From positions 28,843,584-28,907,583 of the forward strand of contig NC_016134.3 of assembly GCF_000005505.3 (NCBI RefSeq): a stretch of 64,000 nt of DNA, given 5' to 3'. The notes under the pieces are model-generated. The model was not told the origin of the DNA and made no database searches. It saw only the letters and a program-made list of their open reading frames with translations. The stretch is from Brachypodium distachyon. Lineage: Eukaryota; Streptophyta; Magnoliopsida; Poales; Poaceae. The position numbers and the translations under genes were made by a program. Of the stretch, positions 1-10,716 are shown one piece after another (the stretch's first letter is position 1; every line of letters begins with the position of its first letter).

Positions 1-807
1 CTCTGCTGTAGATTTTGATACAACAGACTGTTTCTTGCTTCTCCATGACACAAGATTTCCTCCCACAAATACACAATACCCAGAAGTTGACCTCCTATCA
101 TCAAGACAGCTTCCCCAATCTGCGTCGCTGTATCCATCAATCTCAAGATGACCATTGCTCCTAAACCACAATCCCTTTCCTGGGCTTCCTTTTAGATATC
201 TCAAAATTCTATACACAGCATCCAAATGACCCGTTCTAGGCTCCTACATATACCTGCCGACAATGCTTACTGCATATGCAATATCAGGTCCTTCTGGACT
301 TTGTTTGACTGTAAAAACCCACTTGCACCCAACAGCTTTCTTCCCTGTTGGAAGTTCAGTCATCTCCCAAGTTTGATTCTTCTTCAGTGCTTCCAATTCT
401 TCTCTCATGGCCTCACACCATTTTGGGTCTTGTTTTGCTATCTTCCAATTAGTTGGTACAGAAACACTTTGAAGTGATGCTATAAATGCCTTGTATGAGG
501 ATGAGAGTCCATCATATGACAAATAGTTAGCTATGTTATGTTCAAAGCCATATCTGTTCACAGGTTTTGATGCAGCTCGTCTCCCTTTCCTCAAAGCAAT
601 TGGACAGTCTATAGATTCTTTGCTAGCATCAGATTGCTCATCCGAAGCATCTGACATGCTATCTCTAGATGAATGTTCCTCATGCACAAATACATAAGAG
701 GTTCTAGTGTGTTTTGCATACTCGCACGCATCACACTTTAGTTTACTCAAATCTACCTTACTCATTACAGCAGGATAAACTTTGTTCATTTTATCAAAAA
801 AAAACAT
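1..807 (-). pseudogene. Copia integrase-zinc, RT and RNase H remnant with large internal deletions
   Basis: From 807 downward the sequence encodes the end of the integrase zinc finger (KLKCDACEYAKHTRTSYV), then jumps directly to the region just before reverse transcriptase (CPIALRKGRRAASKP) and the RVT_2 start (WCEAMREELEALKKNQTWE, GCKWVFTVKQSPEG). It then jumps again to the end of RT (PDIAYAVSIVGRYM). Bases 240-1 continue, after a stop, with the RNase H-linked stretch (TGHLDAVYRILRYLKG, GYSDADWGSCLDDRRSTSGY, then SKKQSVVSKSTAE). The integrase catalytic core and the RT active-site region (YVDD type) are absent. Confidence 0.88.
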
Positions 808-1410
808 GTCCCATTCGACAATGGTGAATCATCGCCATTGTCTCCTTATCACCCTGGACCGCTGCAAGTATCAATGATGATTCTTGCCCTCCATTCTTCT
901 CTCGGTCAAGGTACCATAGCCCCCTACGTCTGATTCCTTCCCCAATCTTCCTGCCAGTTTCCCCCTCCTGAATCAAACATCCTTTCTTGTTAAGAGTGAC
1001 AGAACAATCAATCTGATCAATACGACTGCTCAGGGATATTAAGTTAACTGGGAAAGCAGGTACATGTAACACAGTAGCTAGTTGTATGCCTGGAGAACAT
1101 TTCACAGTTCCAACACCTTTTACTGGTTGAGCAGTTCCATCCGCAGTATGCATGGTTTGTTGACAAGTAAGAGAATACTGGTTATATGTTTCAAATTCTC
1201 TAATGTTACCAGTAACATGCTTAGAGGCACCTGAATCCAAAACCCACTCAGATTCAAGCTGGTGAGTGGTGAGAGAGACATTTTCAGAATTACCTTCATT
1301 GGTGTAGACAAAATGGGCAAACTGACCAAGGAACTCTCCCCCTGCTTCTCATTTTTCTTTGCTTCGCCTTGAGATGCATTTGATTGTCCTCCCTGGTCTT
1401 CAACAGTCAT
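794..1410 (-). pseudogene. Copia protease and GAG-pre-integrase remnant
   Basis: The minus strand reads MDSGASKHVTGN at 1240, the aspartic protease active-site motif (DSGAS) of Copia polyproteins. It continues into the GAG-pre-integrase region (RRRGLWYLDRE, then the truncated zinc-finger start HHCRMGH near 800). A frame change near 1320 separates it from the gag-side reading frame. The normal continuation after H-x-RxGH is lost in a short junction (MGHVFF then FFDKMNKVYP), and the rest is read in another frame from 807. Confidence 0.82.
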
Positions 1411-1467
1411 GTTTGCTCTATTTCCCCCTTGTGAAAAATTCTGATTCTGGTTGTAATTCTGATTGTA

Positions 1468-2436
1468 TCACCCCCCTGTTCGGCCTCTAACACCTCTGTA
1501 ACCACCTCTGCCTGGTCTGCCTCCTCTATAACCTCCCCTGACTTGACGTGGTGGAGCAGGACATTGCCAACTAAGATGCCCTTGCAGCCCACAATTGTAA
1601 CAGTCTCTAGTTTCGGGTTTCTCAGACACAAAGTATGTGGGTCTAGGGGCAGATTCTCCTTTTCTAGTTCTCTTCAACCTTGTTTCCTCTTGAGCAATGG
1701 CTGCAATAGCTTCCTCAAGTGATGGTAATTGTGCATGATTCTGCATCAAGGATGCTCTTCTATTTTCAAATTCTGAATTTAATCCCTTCAAAAATTTCAG
1801 AACTCGCTTGCCTTCAATCCACTTCTTTGCTGCCGCCACACATTCAGGATGAGCTAATACCAGAGGATTTAAAAAATCAAGATCAGCCCACAATTGCTTC
1901 AACTCTCCCACATAAGTCATCACCATCCTCTCGCCCTGAGTTAGGTCATGAACCTTATCTTCAAGCTGAGAAACAAGCATCACGTTTCCTTTGCCTGAGT
2001 ACATCTGGGACAGAGCATCCCACACCTCACGAGCAGTTGTAAGAGCTTCAACTGACGCAGCCACAGATGGGGTTAAAGAATTCAGGAGCCACGCAAGAAT
2101 ACCCAAATCTGTAGTGCTCCACTTCTTCCATTCACCCCCTTTCTTGTCTTCAGGTTCACTAACCTCGCCCAGAACATATCCCTCCAAGGCCTTCATCTTC
2201 AACAGAAGCAATCCTCTCCTTGACCAGCTGGTAGTTGTTTACCCCTTCCAACTTCACTTCATTTGGTGGCAATGCACCCCTTCTGTCTGTGCAGAACTAG
2301 CTCCCAAAGCAGATGGAAGTGTTCCATCTGCTGTCTTGGCCAGAGCCACCGCTACAGCAGCAGCAGCAGTTTCCACACTCTTGCTGGTTATCAGTTCTGC
2401 CAGCGTGTCCAGCGCCTTTGCCAGGTCTTCCGCCAT
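1468..2436 (-). pseudogene. Copia gag remnant (UBN2-like, CCHC zinc knuckle)
   Basis: Two minus-strand pieces (2436-2254 and 2211-1468) form a Copia gag. The first begins MAEDLAKALDTLAEL. The second holds the UBN2-like core (for example YSGKGNVMLVSQLEDKVHDL) and a zinc knuckle CYNCGLQGHLSWQC near 1600, followed by a GGYRGGRPGRGG-type RNA-binding tail. Between them the frame breaks: the stretch encoding KLEGVNNYQLVK is in a different frame from the downstream LLLLKMKALEGY, so there is at least one frameshift near 2215-2256. Gag would package element RNA, but this copy is broken. Confidence 0.85.
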
Positions 2437-2478
2437 GCCTCACTCTCACCACAGCTCTCCCCTTGGACTCCTAGAAGT

Positions 2479-2566
2479 AGGACGCCCGGATCTGCCACCC
2501 CTTGCAGCAGGACGCCCGGATCTGCCACCCCTTGAAGCAGGACGCCCAGACCTGCCACCCCTTGCA
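2479..2566. repeat. Three tandem copies of a 30-bp unit in the Copia leader
   Basis: Units beginning AGGACGCCCGGATCTGCCAC start at 2479, 2509 and 2539, giving an exact 30-bp period with only a few substitutions. They lie between the gag start and the LTR-like terminus of the minus-strand Copia element. Because 30 is a multiple of three, the array is open in several frames and yields GGRSGRPA-type shadow translations that I do not regard as protein. Confidence 0.85.
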
Positions 2567-2569
2567 TAG

Positions 2570-2672
2570 GGTTCCCTCAGTGGGATATATATATAGTAGT
2601 ACAGGGAAAGGTATATGGGCCACATGGGCCAACTACACAGCCCACTAACTGTCCAGCAACAACTATTCAACA
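2570..2672 (-). repeat. Probable 5' end of a Copia LTR
   Basis: On the minus strand the sequence from 2672 begins TGTTGAATAGTTGTTGCTGG, a typical Copia LTR start (5'-TG), and continues to a TATATATATA stretch at 2585-2597 that could be the LTR TATA box. The unit is short and has no recognisable CA end or adjacent PBS, so it is probably a truncated LTR. The 23 bases after it belong to the FANCM intron. Confidence 0.6.
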
Positions 2673-2695
2673 CTTATCCTGTAAATTGCTTACAG

Positions 2696-5600
2696 AAATT
2701 TCGGTCCGGGGAATACAATATTTTGGTGGCAACATCAATTGGTGAGGAAGGACTAGATATTATGGAGGTTGATCTTGTGATCTGTTTCGATGCCAATGTC
2801 TCTCCATTAAGAATGATTCAGCGAATGGGAAGGACTGGGCGGAAGCATGAAGGGCGAGTTGATATCCTTTCGTGTTGATGAAAATTATCAAATCCAGCAT
2901 GGAGTTGCAGTTTTTTAATGTGTTTTTCCTCTCTTGGGCATTGGTTACCTTAACTGCGCAAACTGGTTCTGGCTTGTGAAGGGCAGGAGTTGCAAGGGTA
3001 CACAAGGAAACAAGGAAGTACTCGGACGATGAAGAATCTATTACGTAAACGTGACAAATTTGATTACCATGCTAGTCCTAGGATGGTAATTCTGTTTGCT
3101 CTGTTTGTTGATAAAACCATTTCTTCACTCTGCAGGTGCTAATTATGTTATCCATTCTAACAGGTTCCACATGTCTATAAACCAGAAGTTAAATATGTTA
3201 AATTGTCAATAGAGAAGTATGTTCCTCACTCAAAGAAAATAAAAGTCGATGCTAGTTGTGTATCTCCAATTTTGAATAAGTTGTCAGAGGAAGACGGTCA
3301 ATTGATTGCTCGGTACTTCATTGCATGCAAAGAGGATATTTGGAAGCCATCTCTTGTTGCATTTCCTAGTTTTCAGGTTTCTCCATGCGATATCTATAAA
3401 GTACCCCATTCATTTCGAACCACAGATATGCTAGTTGATGCTATGCAACAACTTCAAGATCTTTCTTTCTCTACAACAAAGGTAGATTCATTGACCATCT
3501 GCTAGGATTTTATAATTTGTTTTCCTTTATAATTTTAGAGATGAAAAAGTTCTGGTGCTGTTTCAGAATACCTATGTTCAATGTGGAAGCCCTTTACGAG
3601 AATCTGCTGATGTAGCAACGGTGAAGGACCAGGCACCGGAAGTGGAATGTCCTTACTTTTCATCTGGAGAAGTGGCATTGAGTAAAAGTGTCTGTGTGCC
3701 AAGTTCTCCGGTCAACAAATATCCTCTCCACTCTTTCTTCAGTGGAGATTATGTAACTGTGGATGTTGGAGGCTTCGTGTCAATTACCTTTGTACCTGCC
3801 CTGCCGAGATCAGCTGAAATCAATAAGGACAAAACAAACATAAATTGGCAACAGAAAGTTCAGAACAAGACCACTCCTTTCAGTGGTCCAACAACAGATG
3901 GTGCTTATTCAAGAAATTTGATATTTGTAACTAATGCATCCAGTTTAGCCCCTCATTCCCCAGAATATTCCAAACATGACCATGATAAACATAACATCCA
4001 CCCTGGATCTCCATCTAACACATTTACAAGCCCAAGAGAAAAATGGGACTCGCCATGCAATACTAAACCAGGGAGCCCAGTTTTGTCAGTTCAACAAGAT
4101 AGTGAGGAACTTAGTCCCAGGTTAACCCATTATATTGAAGAAGGAATTGTTCCCGAGTCTCCAATCCTCGATGTTAACCACCAGCAATTAGAAATAGACA
4201 GTGCTGCTAATGCTTGTTTTATTCCTAAGGTTTGTTCTTCGAAGACACACGGTCAGGGAGTTCAGACCAATGGTTCAGGATGCCAGAACGGACCATTGAG
4301 CTTTTGGAAGAAAGGTCAAATTTCTGCTGGGGTCACTGAATTTCCAAGTTCGTCCAGAGATGATGTCCTAGATAAGATTCAAGCAAGGACGGAAGAGCCA
4401 ATGTGTCCTTCAAATGCGAAAATGTGTAGTCCTGCTGCTCATACTCCTACAGCAAATCTACTGTGTGATAGTTTATCTGATGAGTGGCAGGTTAATTCAG
4501 TAGTAGGGGATACATCAGGGTCAGTACAGCAAGCACCCAAGTACAGAAGACTCTGCAAATTTGGTGACAAGATCAAGAGAGTTTCCTCAGTGTCTTTGAA
4601 TAACAGATATGATAGATTTGTTGAAGGACAATACGATCTTGCAAATAAAACTATGCCCAACCAAATGGAGCATGCTATTGGTGAGTTGAGCATGCTTATT
4701 AACCTTTCGTAATACCTTTAATTTTGTTCTTTATAACTCCCTAAATTCTTGTTACCTACTCAATCTTTTATCGGTATAATACTTTTTAACCTTTTGCTGT
4801 CCTCACAAGCCTGAAATCTTGACATAACCTTCGTACCTTGATAGCACTTATCTATTTCTGTTGTAGGAAACAAAGGGAAGGCCAAGAGGCGTCTGGATAT
4901 ATACATCGATGAGGAAGTCGAGTAAGATTATTAGAACCTTTGCATTGAAATTTTGATATTAGCAAATGAATTCTTTTTTAAAAAAGGATTTCAGTGTTTG
5001 ATATCACTCTAGGAGCATTCTGATATTTCAATTAGGGAAAATGCATCGTACTAAACACACGTTGGTACCCCAAAGTTTTTAGCACATTTTAAAAATACCT
5101 TAATATTTGTACATGTGAGGGAGTATATTTAAAAATTATGTGTACTAGTTGGTCTTACATACTCCATACTAAGTATTGCACTCCATAGATTGTATGAAAC
5201 GGACATGGGTGTAACCACCTAGTAGCATGAAAAAAGCTTTCGATTATTGTAACCTTATATTATTGCTGTAGGGTGTCCGAAGATGCTAATATTTCAGTGG
5301 ATGAGGATGATGGTCAGAGTGACGACAAATACGAAGATAGCTTTATTGATGATCAGACAACTCCTACAGGCCAATTCACCCAGAGTGAACAAGGTGGTCA
5401 AAACACTGGTGACATGATGGCCTTCTATAGGTATTACAAGATGACCAGAGCACCAGACATTATTTCATACATTATTTCCTGCTTACATTATTTGTAAATT
5501 ATAACGCAGATACCTAGAACATTATGTGCATACAATTCACATTCAAAGTTCTGAGGTGACGATCCTATTTAGAATTTACCGTCATTTTTTAACGTGGGGT

Positions 5601-6388
5601 GGATCGTGAGAAGCTGATAACTATTGGCTCGATATTCTTTTCATTGGAAGTACTAGCTTTTTTGCGATCAGTCATGTTGGAAACTGAGAACCAGATATAT
5701 TGGCAGTTAGCTTTGCACATTTCCTGTTCACTCATGTTCTGAGCATAAGAATTCCAGAACCGTGTTCATGTTTCTGTTCTTGGAAAGAAGTTGCTGAAGG
5801 AAACTTTGAAACTCATACACTGTCTGATGTTTTTGCAGGCGATCACTACTTACTCAGTCCACAGTAGTTCTGCCATCAAGATACCAAGATGTCTCTGACA
5901 ATTCTGCTTATAGAGCTGGAAGTTCGAGCTGTTCATCTGGGAACTTGCACAATCCTATTGAGACTCCACGAGGGATTCCTCAAACACATGATACCACTGG
6001 CCCAAGTCCTCTAGGCTCCATGGAGAGAGCTAGTTCGATAAAGGAACAGGGTGAAGCAAGTGTGATCAATTGTGAATCAACCACCAAATTAGACAGCAGA
6101 AAGAGAAAGCTAAGCTTCCAGCAAGCTGTCTCAATTCCTGTCATAAATCTTGAACCGGAACCAGAACTGGAACCGGCACCACCTTCTGCACATCTTACTA
6201 CTGGAGTCAATAATGACATATACTGGGACGACGATGCTTTCTTTGAGAGCCTTGACTTCGATGCAATCGAAGCACAAGCGACCGAGCAACTGAGACTCCA
6301 GAAAGCACAATCAGCACAGAAACCAGCAGAAACTAAGCGAGCATCTGATCTGAGCTTCCCACCTCCATCATTTGATCTTGGGTTCTGA
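2696..6388 (+). CDS. FANCM: FANCM-type DNA helicase, 3' seven exons
   Basis: This is the C-terminal part of the plant FANCM homologue, an SF2 DNA translocase that remodels forks and D-loops and limits meiotic crossovers. Exons inferred from frame and splice sites: 2696-2857, 2966-3085, 3164-3481, 3567-4680, 4867-4921, 5272-5430 and 5839-6388 (stop TGA). The first visible exon holds helicase motifs V and VI ([19 protein letters not shown] and [15 protein letters not shown]); the next resumes at VLACEG and reads to HASPRM. A long, poorly conserved middle exon follows, and the C-terminus has an acidic stretch ([20 protein letters not shown]). The N-terminal helicase exons lie left of the Copia insertion, outside the window. 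All junctions are in phase, but the expected acceptor before 2966 reads TG rather than AG. An in-frame alternative AG at 2985-2986 would drop seven residues. Expression and integrity of the locus are uncertain. Confidence 0.92.
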
Positions 6389-9300
6389 CAGCCCATGTTG
6401 GTGAGCTGCCATTCGGAATATGTTCATGTAGCTGTGCCACCAGATTATCCAGGATCATGGTCACAAACCGTGACGGCAAATCAGTCTGTTACGTTGACCT
6501 TTTCCACCCAAATGTTCTGACTTAAAGCACATGACAGCAGGCTTCAAGACATTCAGACATGCCTGGAGTGCTGCTGGCAAGACTTCTTCCTGGCGTATTT
6601 ATGAGGAAGCCTGGAAGATCAGACAGTGGCAAATGTTAAGAGGTGTGTGTGGCAGTTATGTATCATTTCGTCCAGAATTGTGTACCATGTGCAACAGCAT
6701 GTCCCTAAATATCTTCTGATACAGAAGTGCTTAGCTGTGTCCATATATACACCAGTTGTCCAGTTAGAAACTTGGAGCTCAGTGATAGCTTAGCCATGCA
6801 GTGAAAAGTGGCTACCTTTGCTCAACCAAGTGATTCTGCATGGCTGCAAGGTAGATAGAAAGTGTGAGTGGCTGCTGCGTTGGTGCCTGGTAGCTTTCTC
6901 CAAGCAAAGAGGGAAATTATTCCGAATCTGTCACATCCACTGCTCAGTACACACAGCTTCCTCGCCCCAGTGTGAACTGGGAGATTCTGAGCACAGGTAA
7001 TATTAATTCTGGACTCATATTCTCCTAAACCTCTCGCGCTCTAAGAGAAACTGGGAAAGAGACATATAGCATTGATATATCAGTGCAATCTATGCACTGG
7101 ATCTCTTTTTCTACACATTACGTGTAATGTGATCTCACGGGGCAGGGTAAAATAAACTTGAAAAACCTGAGAAGTAAAAGTGCAAAAGTGTATTTATTTA
7201 TTACTACACTGATGCACCTTGGTACTGGCCTCTGTCCAGACATAATTAGGAATGAGTAATAATTGAGTATTCCAGTGAATAGTGTGATGTAGTGTGGACA
7301 CAAAGATTCTAGGGCAAAACAATACAACAGGTGAGGAAAAAGAACATTCTTGATAGCGTATTCTGGAGAAAGTTCTTAACGTACTAGTATTATGTAAACG
7401 CTATGCAGTGCCTGCAAAGAACAGACACCGCCGGCGTCATGTTTTTATTCTAACTTGCTTTCTTATTTTTAAGATTTGAATAGATCATTGTGCATACGTT
7501 TCCATAATCAGCAAGCTGTAGAGTAACATAAATCATGTCAAGTTTTCAGAATAATTAATTAAAGCACATGGGCGACGTGTGTTGGGAAGATCTTGGCTTC
7601 TAGTTAAAGCTCAAGTAGATCTTGTTTAGTTCTGAAAGCCTTAAGGATTAAGATATGATGGAACAATATTGCTTTATGTACAATACTTCAATTCCACATA
7701 ACTCATGACACATGCTAACTTGGAGAAAAACACAAAGTAGGTGCACACAGGTTGCCAAATGGATGACGCCCATAATCTTTGCCCTAATCTATTCTATAAT
7801 CTTAATAGTGGTACTAGTACTACAGTGCATCATTATATTGGTATCACTGAGCCTTGTCCACCTGCCAACGTTGTGCAAGTTAGTTAATTTATGTGCCCAA
7901 AAAGAAAAAGGGAAAAAAAAGATGAGGTAGGTAGGTAGGCAGGCCTTCTAGAAGCCAACAAACCAGCAGGACCACACTTGGACCAGGAAAAGCTTTCTAA
8001 AGGCACATCTCAAGTTTTTAATTTTTGGTGGATTGGATTGTGCACTATTAGGTGAGCCATCAGTGTTGGGCTCCAGGCAGTTTTGTCCTATAATGTCACA
8101 TGTAACTGCTCCTGATTGCCCATTTCAGTTTGAACTGTTTGTTATATATGTATGCATGGAACGTCTTCCATCCTACGCATTATCTATGTATGTATAAATT
8201 ATAAATTATGATCTGATGAAAAGATGATGGGCGATGTACACGTACCAGAGTGTTTTTTAGACACCTCACCTTTATAATTTTGTCATTTAGCAGTCATTTT
8301 CCTTGACGAAAACAGACAGGAGCTGTGCTGAGTGACTGAGTACTCCGGAAGATAGCCGTGCCAGTGACTTATCCACGCTGGAGGCATCGTGAAACGGCTG
8401 GAGGGATGGGTGGTTTTGGCGACTTGTTAAGAGTGGATGGTGAGACGATTTGCTGGAGCGGGTCGCGATAAGGATGCAATTAGGATCCTGGTTGTGTCCC
8501 GTTTATAGGCCAATTTGCAAGTTCAAATGTTTTTTTGCTCAAAATTTGAAAGATTTGGAGGTTGTTCTAGAACAGGACGTATGCTGGATACTGTTTGCGT
8601 CGCTAGGTCGCGGCATGGTCTTTTTCATCAACTGCCTGTCGGTCTCCAGTGTTCGTGTGTGCAACGGTTTCTGCCTGGCCATCTAGTTTGGTATTTGGGC
8701 ATTCGTGCATTTTGAGAGATTATCTTTTTATATCAGTATATTCCGATGTTAGAACAATAGTTGTCCTTTTAGGGCACGTAAATAGATATGGAGAGATAAG
8801 AGGAGAAAGTATATAGTCGATCGGTGTATTGCTAGAACCTGATGCTTGGCATGTGAATTTCTCTAGAATTCACATGTGACCTAGCTTTGTAGTATCTTTA
8901 TATGTTTGGTGTGATCCATACCTGACCTGGTATTTTTCTGGAAAATCCAGTGCCTGAAAAACTTATTCGTACTGTACCTCAGAGTGCTCTTGAACCAGAA
9001 AAACAGACAAGTTGCAATTTCCAGGAAAAACAAATGTTGACAAAAGCATATTCGTTAACTTAGGAAGATTCAAATCCAAATTAGAGGGAGCAAAGGAAAC
9101 GAAAAAAGTCAGAACATAACGGTGACGAATTGGGTGTGCTTTATTGATGTAATAGATCCGAATTACCATAATGAGCAAGAAGCATCGTGATTTGAGTTGC
9201 GGGATTGGGCCCTCTAATCACTCAAATCTAGTTTGATAGTACTGACAATTGACAAGACCCACAACCCAATTTGGATTTGCTAGAAAATTGAAATTTTCAG

Positions 9301-9640
9301 TGCTACTCTCAATTTCTCAAACAATGGTGTTCATGCATTTTGAGGTTTAGCTTCGTCCATCGGTTAGGTCAATAATATGTGGATTGTGTGTTATGAATTT
9401 TACATCATTAGAAACATATTTTGAATAAGAGTCTAATGATATAGTTTTATAGCACGTAACCCACGTATCATTTGTTTAATTATTAGTCAAAATGAAACCT
9501 CAATAAGTAGATCTTCAAAAAACGGAGAAAGTACTAGCAAGTTGATACATGTGTCAATAATATGAATTGTCTTCAGACCACACAATCCTTAATAAATCAT
9601 CAGATAGTAGTATGTGACACCCAAACTAGAGCATGTACAT
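6389..9640. other. FANCM 3' flank and intergenic sequence, no gene found
   Basis: The first few hundred bases after the FANCM stop are probably 3' UTR. Beyond that the sequence is AT-rich with many stops and no family-like ORF. A short GGTAGGTAGGTAGGCAGG run occurs near 7925. I found no tRNA or other structured RNA by eye. Confidence 0.5.
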
Positions 9641-9653
9641 ATTAAGGACTCTC

Positions 9654-9808
9654 TCCGTTCCTCAAACCATGACAAGTATTTAGAAACGAGGAGAGAGTAT
9701 ATTTTTCGGCGGTGATCTTGCTGAGCCGTCATGCTCCGTGACAAGTATTTAGGAACGGAGAGAGAGTATATTTCTCGGCGGTGACCATTGCTGAGCCGTC
9801 ATGCTCCG
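9654..9808. repeat. Tandemly duplicated Stowaway-like terminus (about 70-bp unit)
   Basis: A CTCTCTCCGTTCCTCAAA terminus at about 9655 faces an inverted copy near 9680-9700, as in a Stowaway MITE of the CTCCCTCCGTTCCTAAATA type. The stretch TGACAAGTATTTAGRAACG ... GAGCCGTCATGCTCCG then occurs twice in tandem, at 9670-9738 and 9739-9808. The two units differ by a few substitutions and one base in length. The unit includes flanking unique sequence as well as the MITE end, so this is a local tandem duplication after insertion. Confidence 0.75.
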
Positions 9809-10521
9809 GCCGGGACACACCCGTTCGTTAATTAATGTGCCAATCAATCACCTAGCCTTTGACAAGTTCCATCCAGCCGTCCATCCCATGATCTGGTCGA
9901 TCAGGATTTGGTGTTCGACTGACATTGCCGTGCAGCCGTTTAATCAAAATCTCTTGGGAGACCGGAACCTAACCTCTCCCAGGTCAAATTAATGATCGAT
10001 CATCCGTCGTTTCGACCAAATTAAAACATGCCGTACAAAACAAGCAAGCAAGCCAGAAAAGAAATCAGTTAAACAGGAAACCGGTGTCGCTCTCTTCCTG
10101 CCGTACGGTTCACCTTGTACGAACAAACAATGTCCTTGAAAAATCTTTGGACGAATTGATTTGTCAGGTGATGTTTCTTTTTCGGTTAACTTTAGGCAGA
10201 TTTAATCTACCAGACGCCGGGGACGTGCTCTTCTTGTACATGGCAGCATTCCATGCAGAGTTATAATGAAAACTTTTCAAGAAATAAGCAAATGGTTTCT
10301 CATTTTTGTGTGTATTTTTTCTTTCAACTTCTCCAACTATCAAAACCAGACATCAATGATTCCTCTTCTCATATAAAACGGTATGAATGCCGATTTGCCA
10401 TGATTTTGACTTGGAAATTGCCACATTGAAATTAATGCTTTTTTGTTCTAAAATAGAAAGCAGTGCTATAGCAGGCTTCTGTGGAAAATGCAAGGCCAAC
10501 GCCATGACATGTCCGCACTAA

Positions 10522-10716
10522 GAGCATGTACAATACAAGATGACTAGGTGGCTGTTTAGAAAAATTAACCGGTTTTTGTTAAGCACTGATGCTTATTTAG
10601 ACTAAGCAGATGTCTAACTTGGCACCTCCTCTTTACAAAATAAGCACTGGTGCTTAAAAAAGTGCTTGGTTTATTTTCATAAGCACCTGTCTTAGCACCT
10701 TACATTGTACATGCTC
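10522..10716. mobile_element. Tourist/PIF-Harbinger-type MITE, 195 bp
   Basis: Perfect terminal inverted repeats GAGCATGTACAAT / ATTGTACATGCTC bound the element, and the 3-bp sequence TAA directly flanks both ends (10519-10521 and 10717-10719), as expected for a TWA target-site duplication. The interior carries inverted pieces such as AAGCACTGATGCTTA and AAGCACTGGTGCTTA. It is non-coding. The family call rests on terminus type and TSD length. Confidence 0.85.

Larger units (their letters stand above)
1..2672 (-). mobile_element. Decayed Ty1/Copia LTR retrotransposon, truncated by window edge
   Basis: Reading the minus strand from 2672 down gives a Copia order: an LTR-like terminus starting TGTTGAATAG at 2672, gag with a zinc knuckle, protease, GAG-pre-integrase, a small part of reverse transcriptase, then RNase H running off the window at base 1. 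The integrase core and most of the reverse transcriptase are missing, and gag and pol carry frameshifts, so the copy cannot be autonomous. No primer-binding site was found between the LTR-like end and gag, so that junction is probably deleted too. The element sits in an intron of the plus-strand FANCM gene, in the opposite orientation. The other LTR and the target-site duplication lie outside the window. Confidence 0.9.

Noticed and set aside
2446..2673. Glycine/arginine repeat protein on the minus strand
   Set aside because: It is the translation of the 30-bp tandem repeat and LTR, not a gene.
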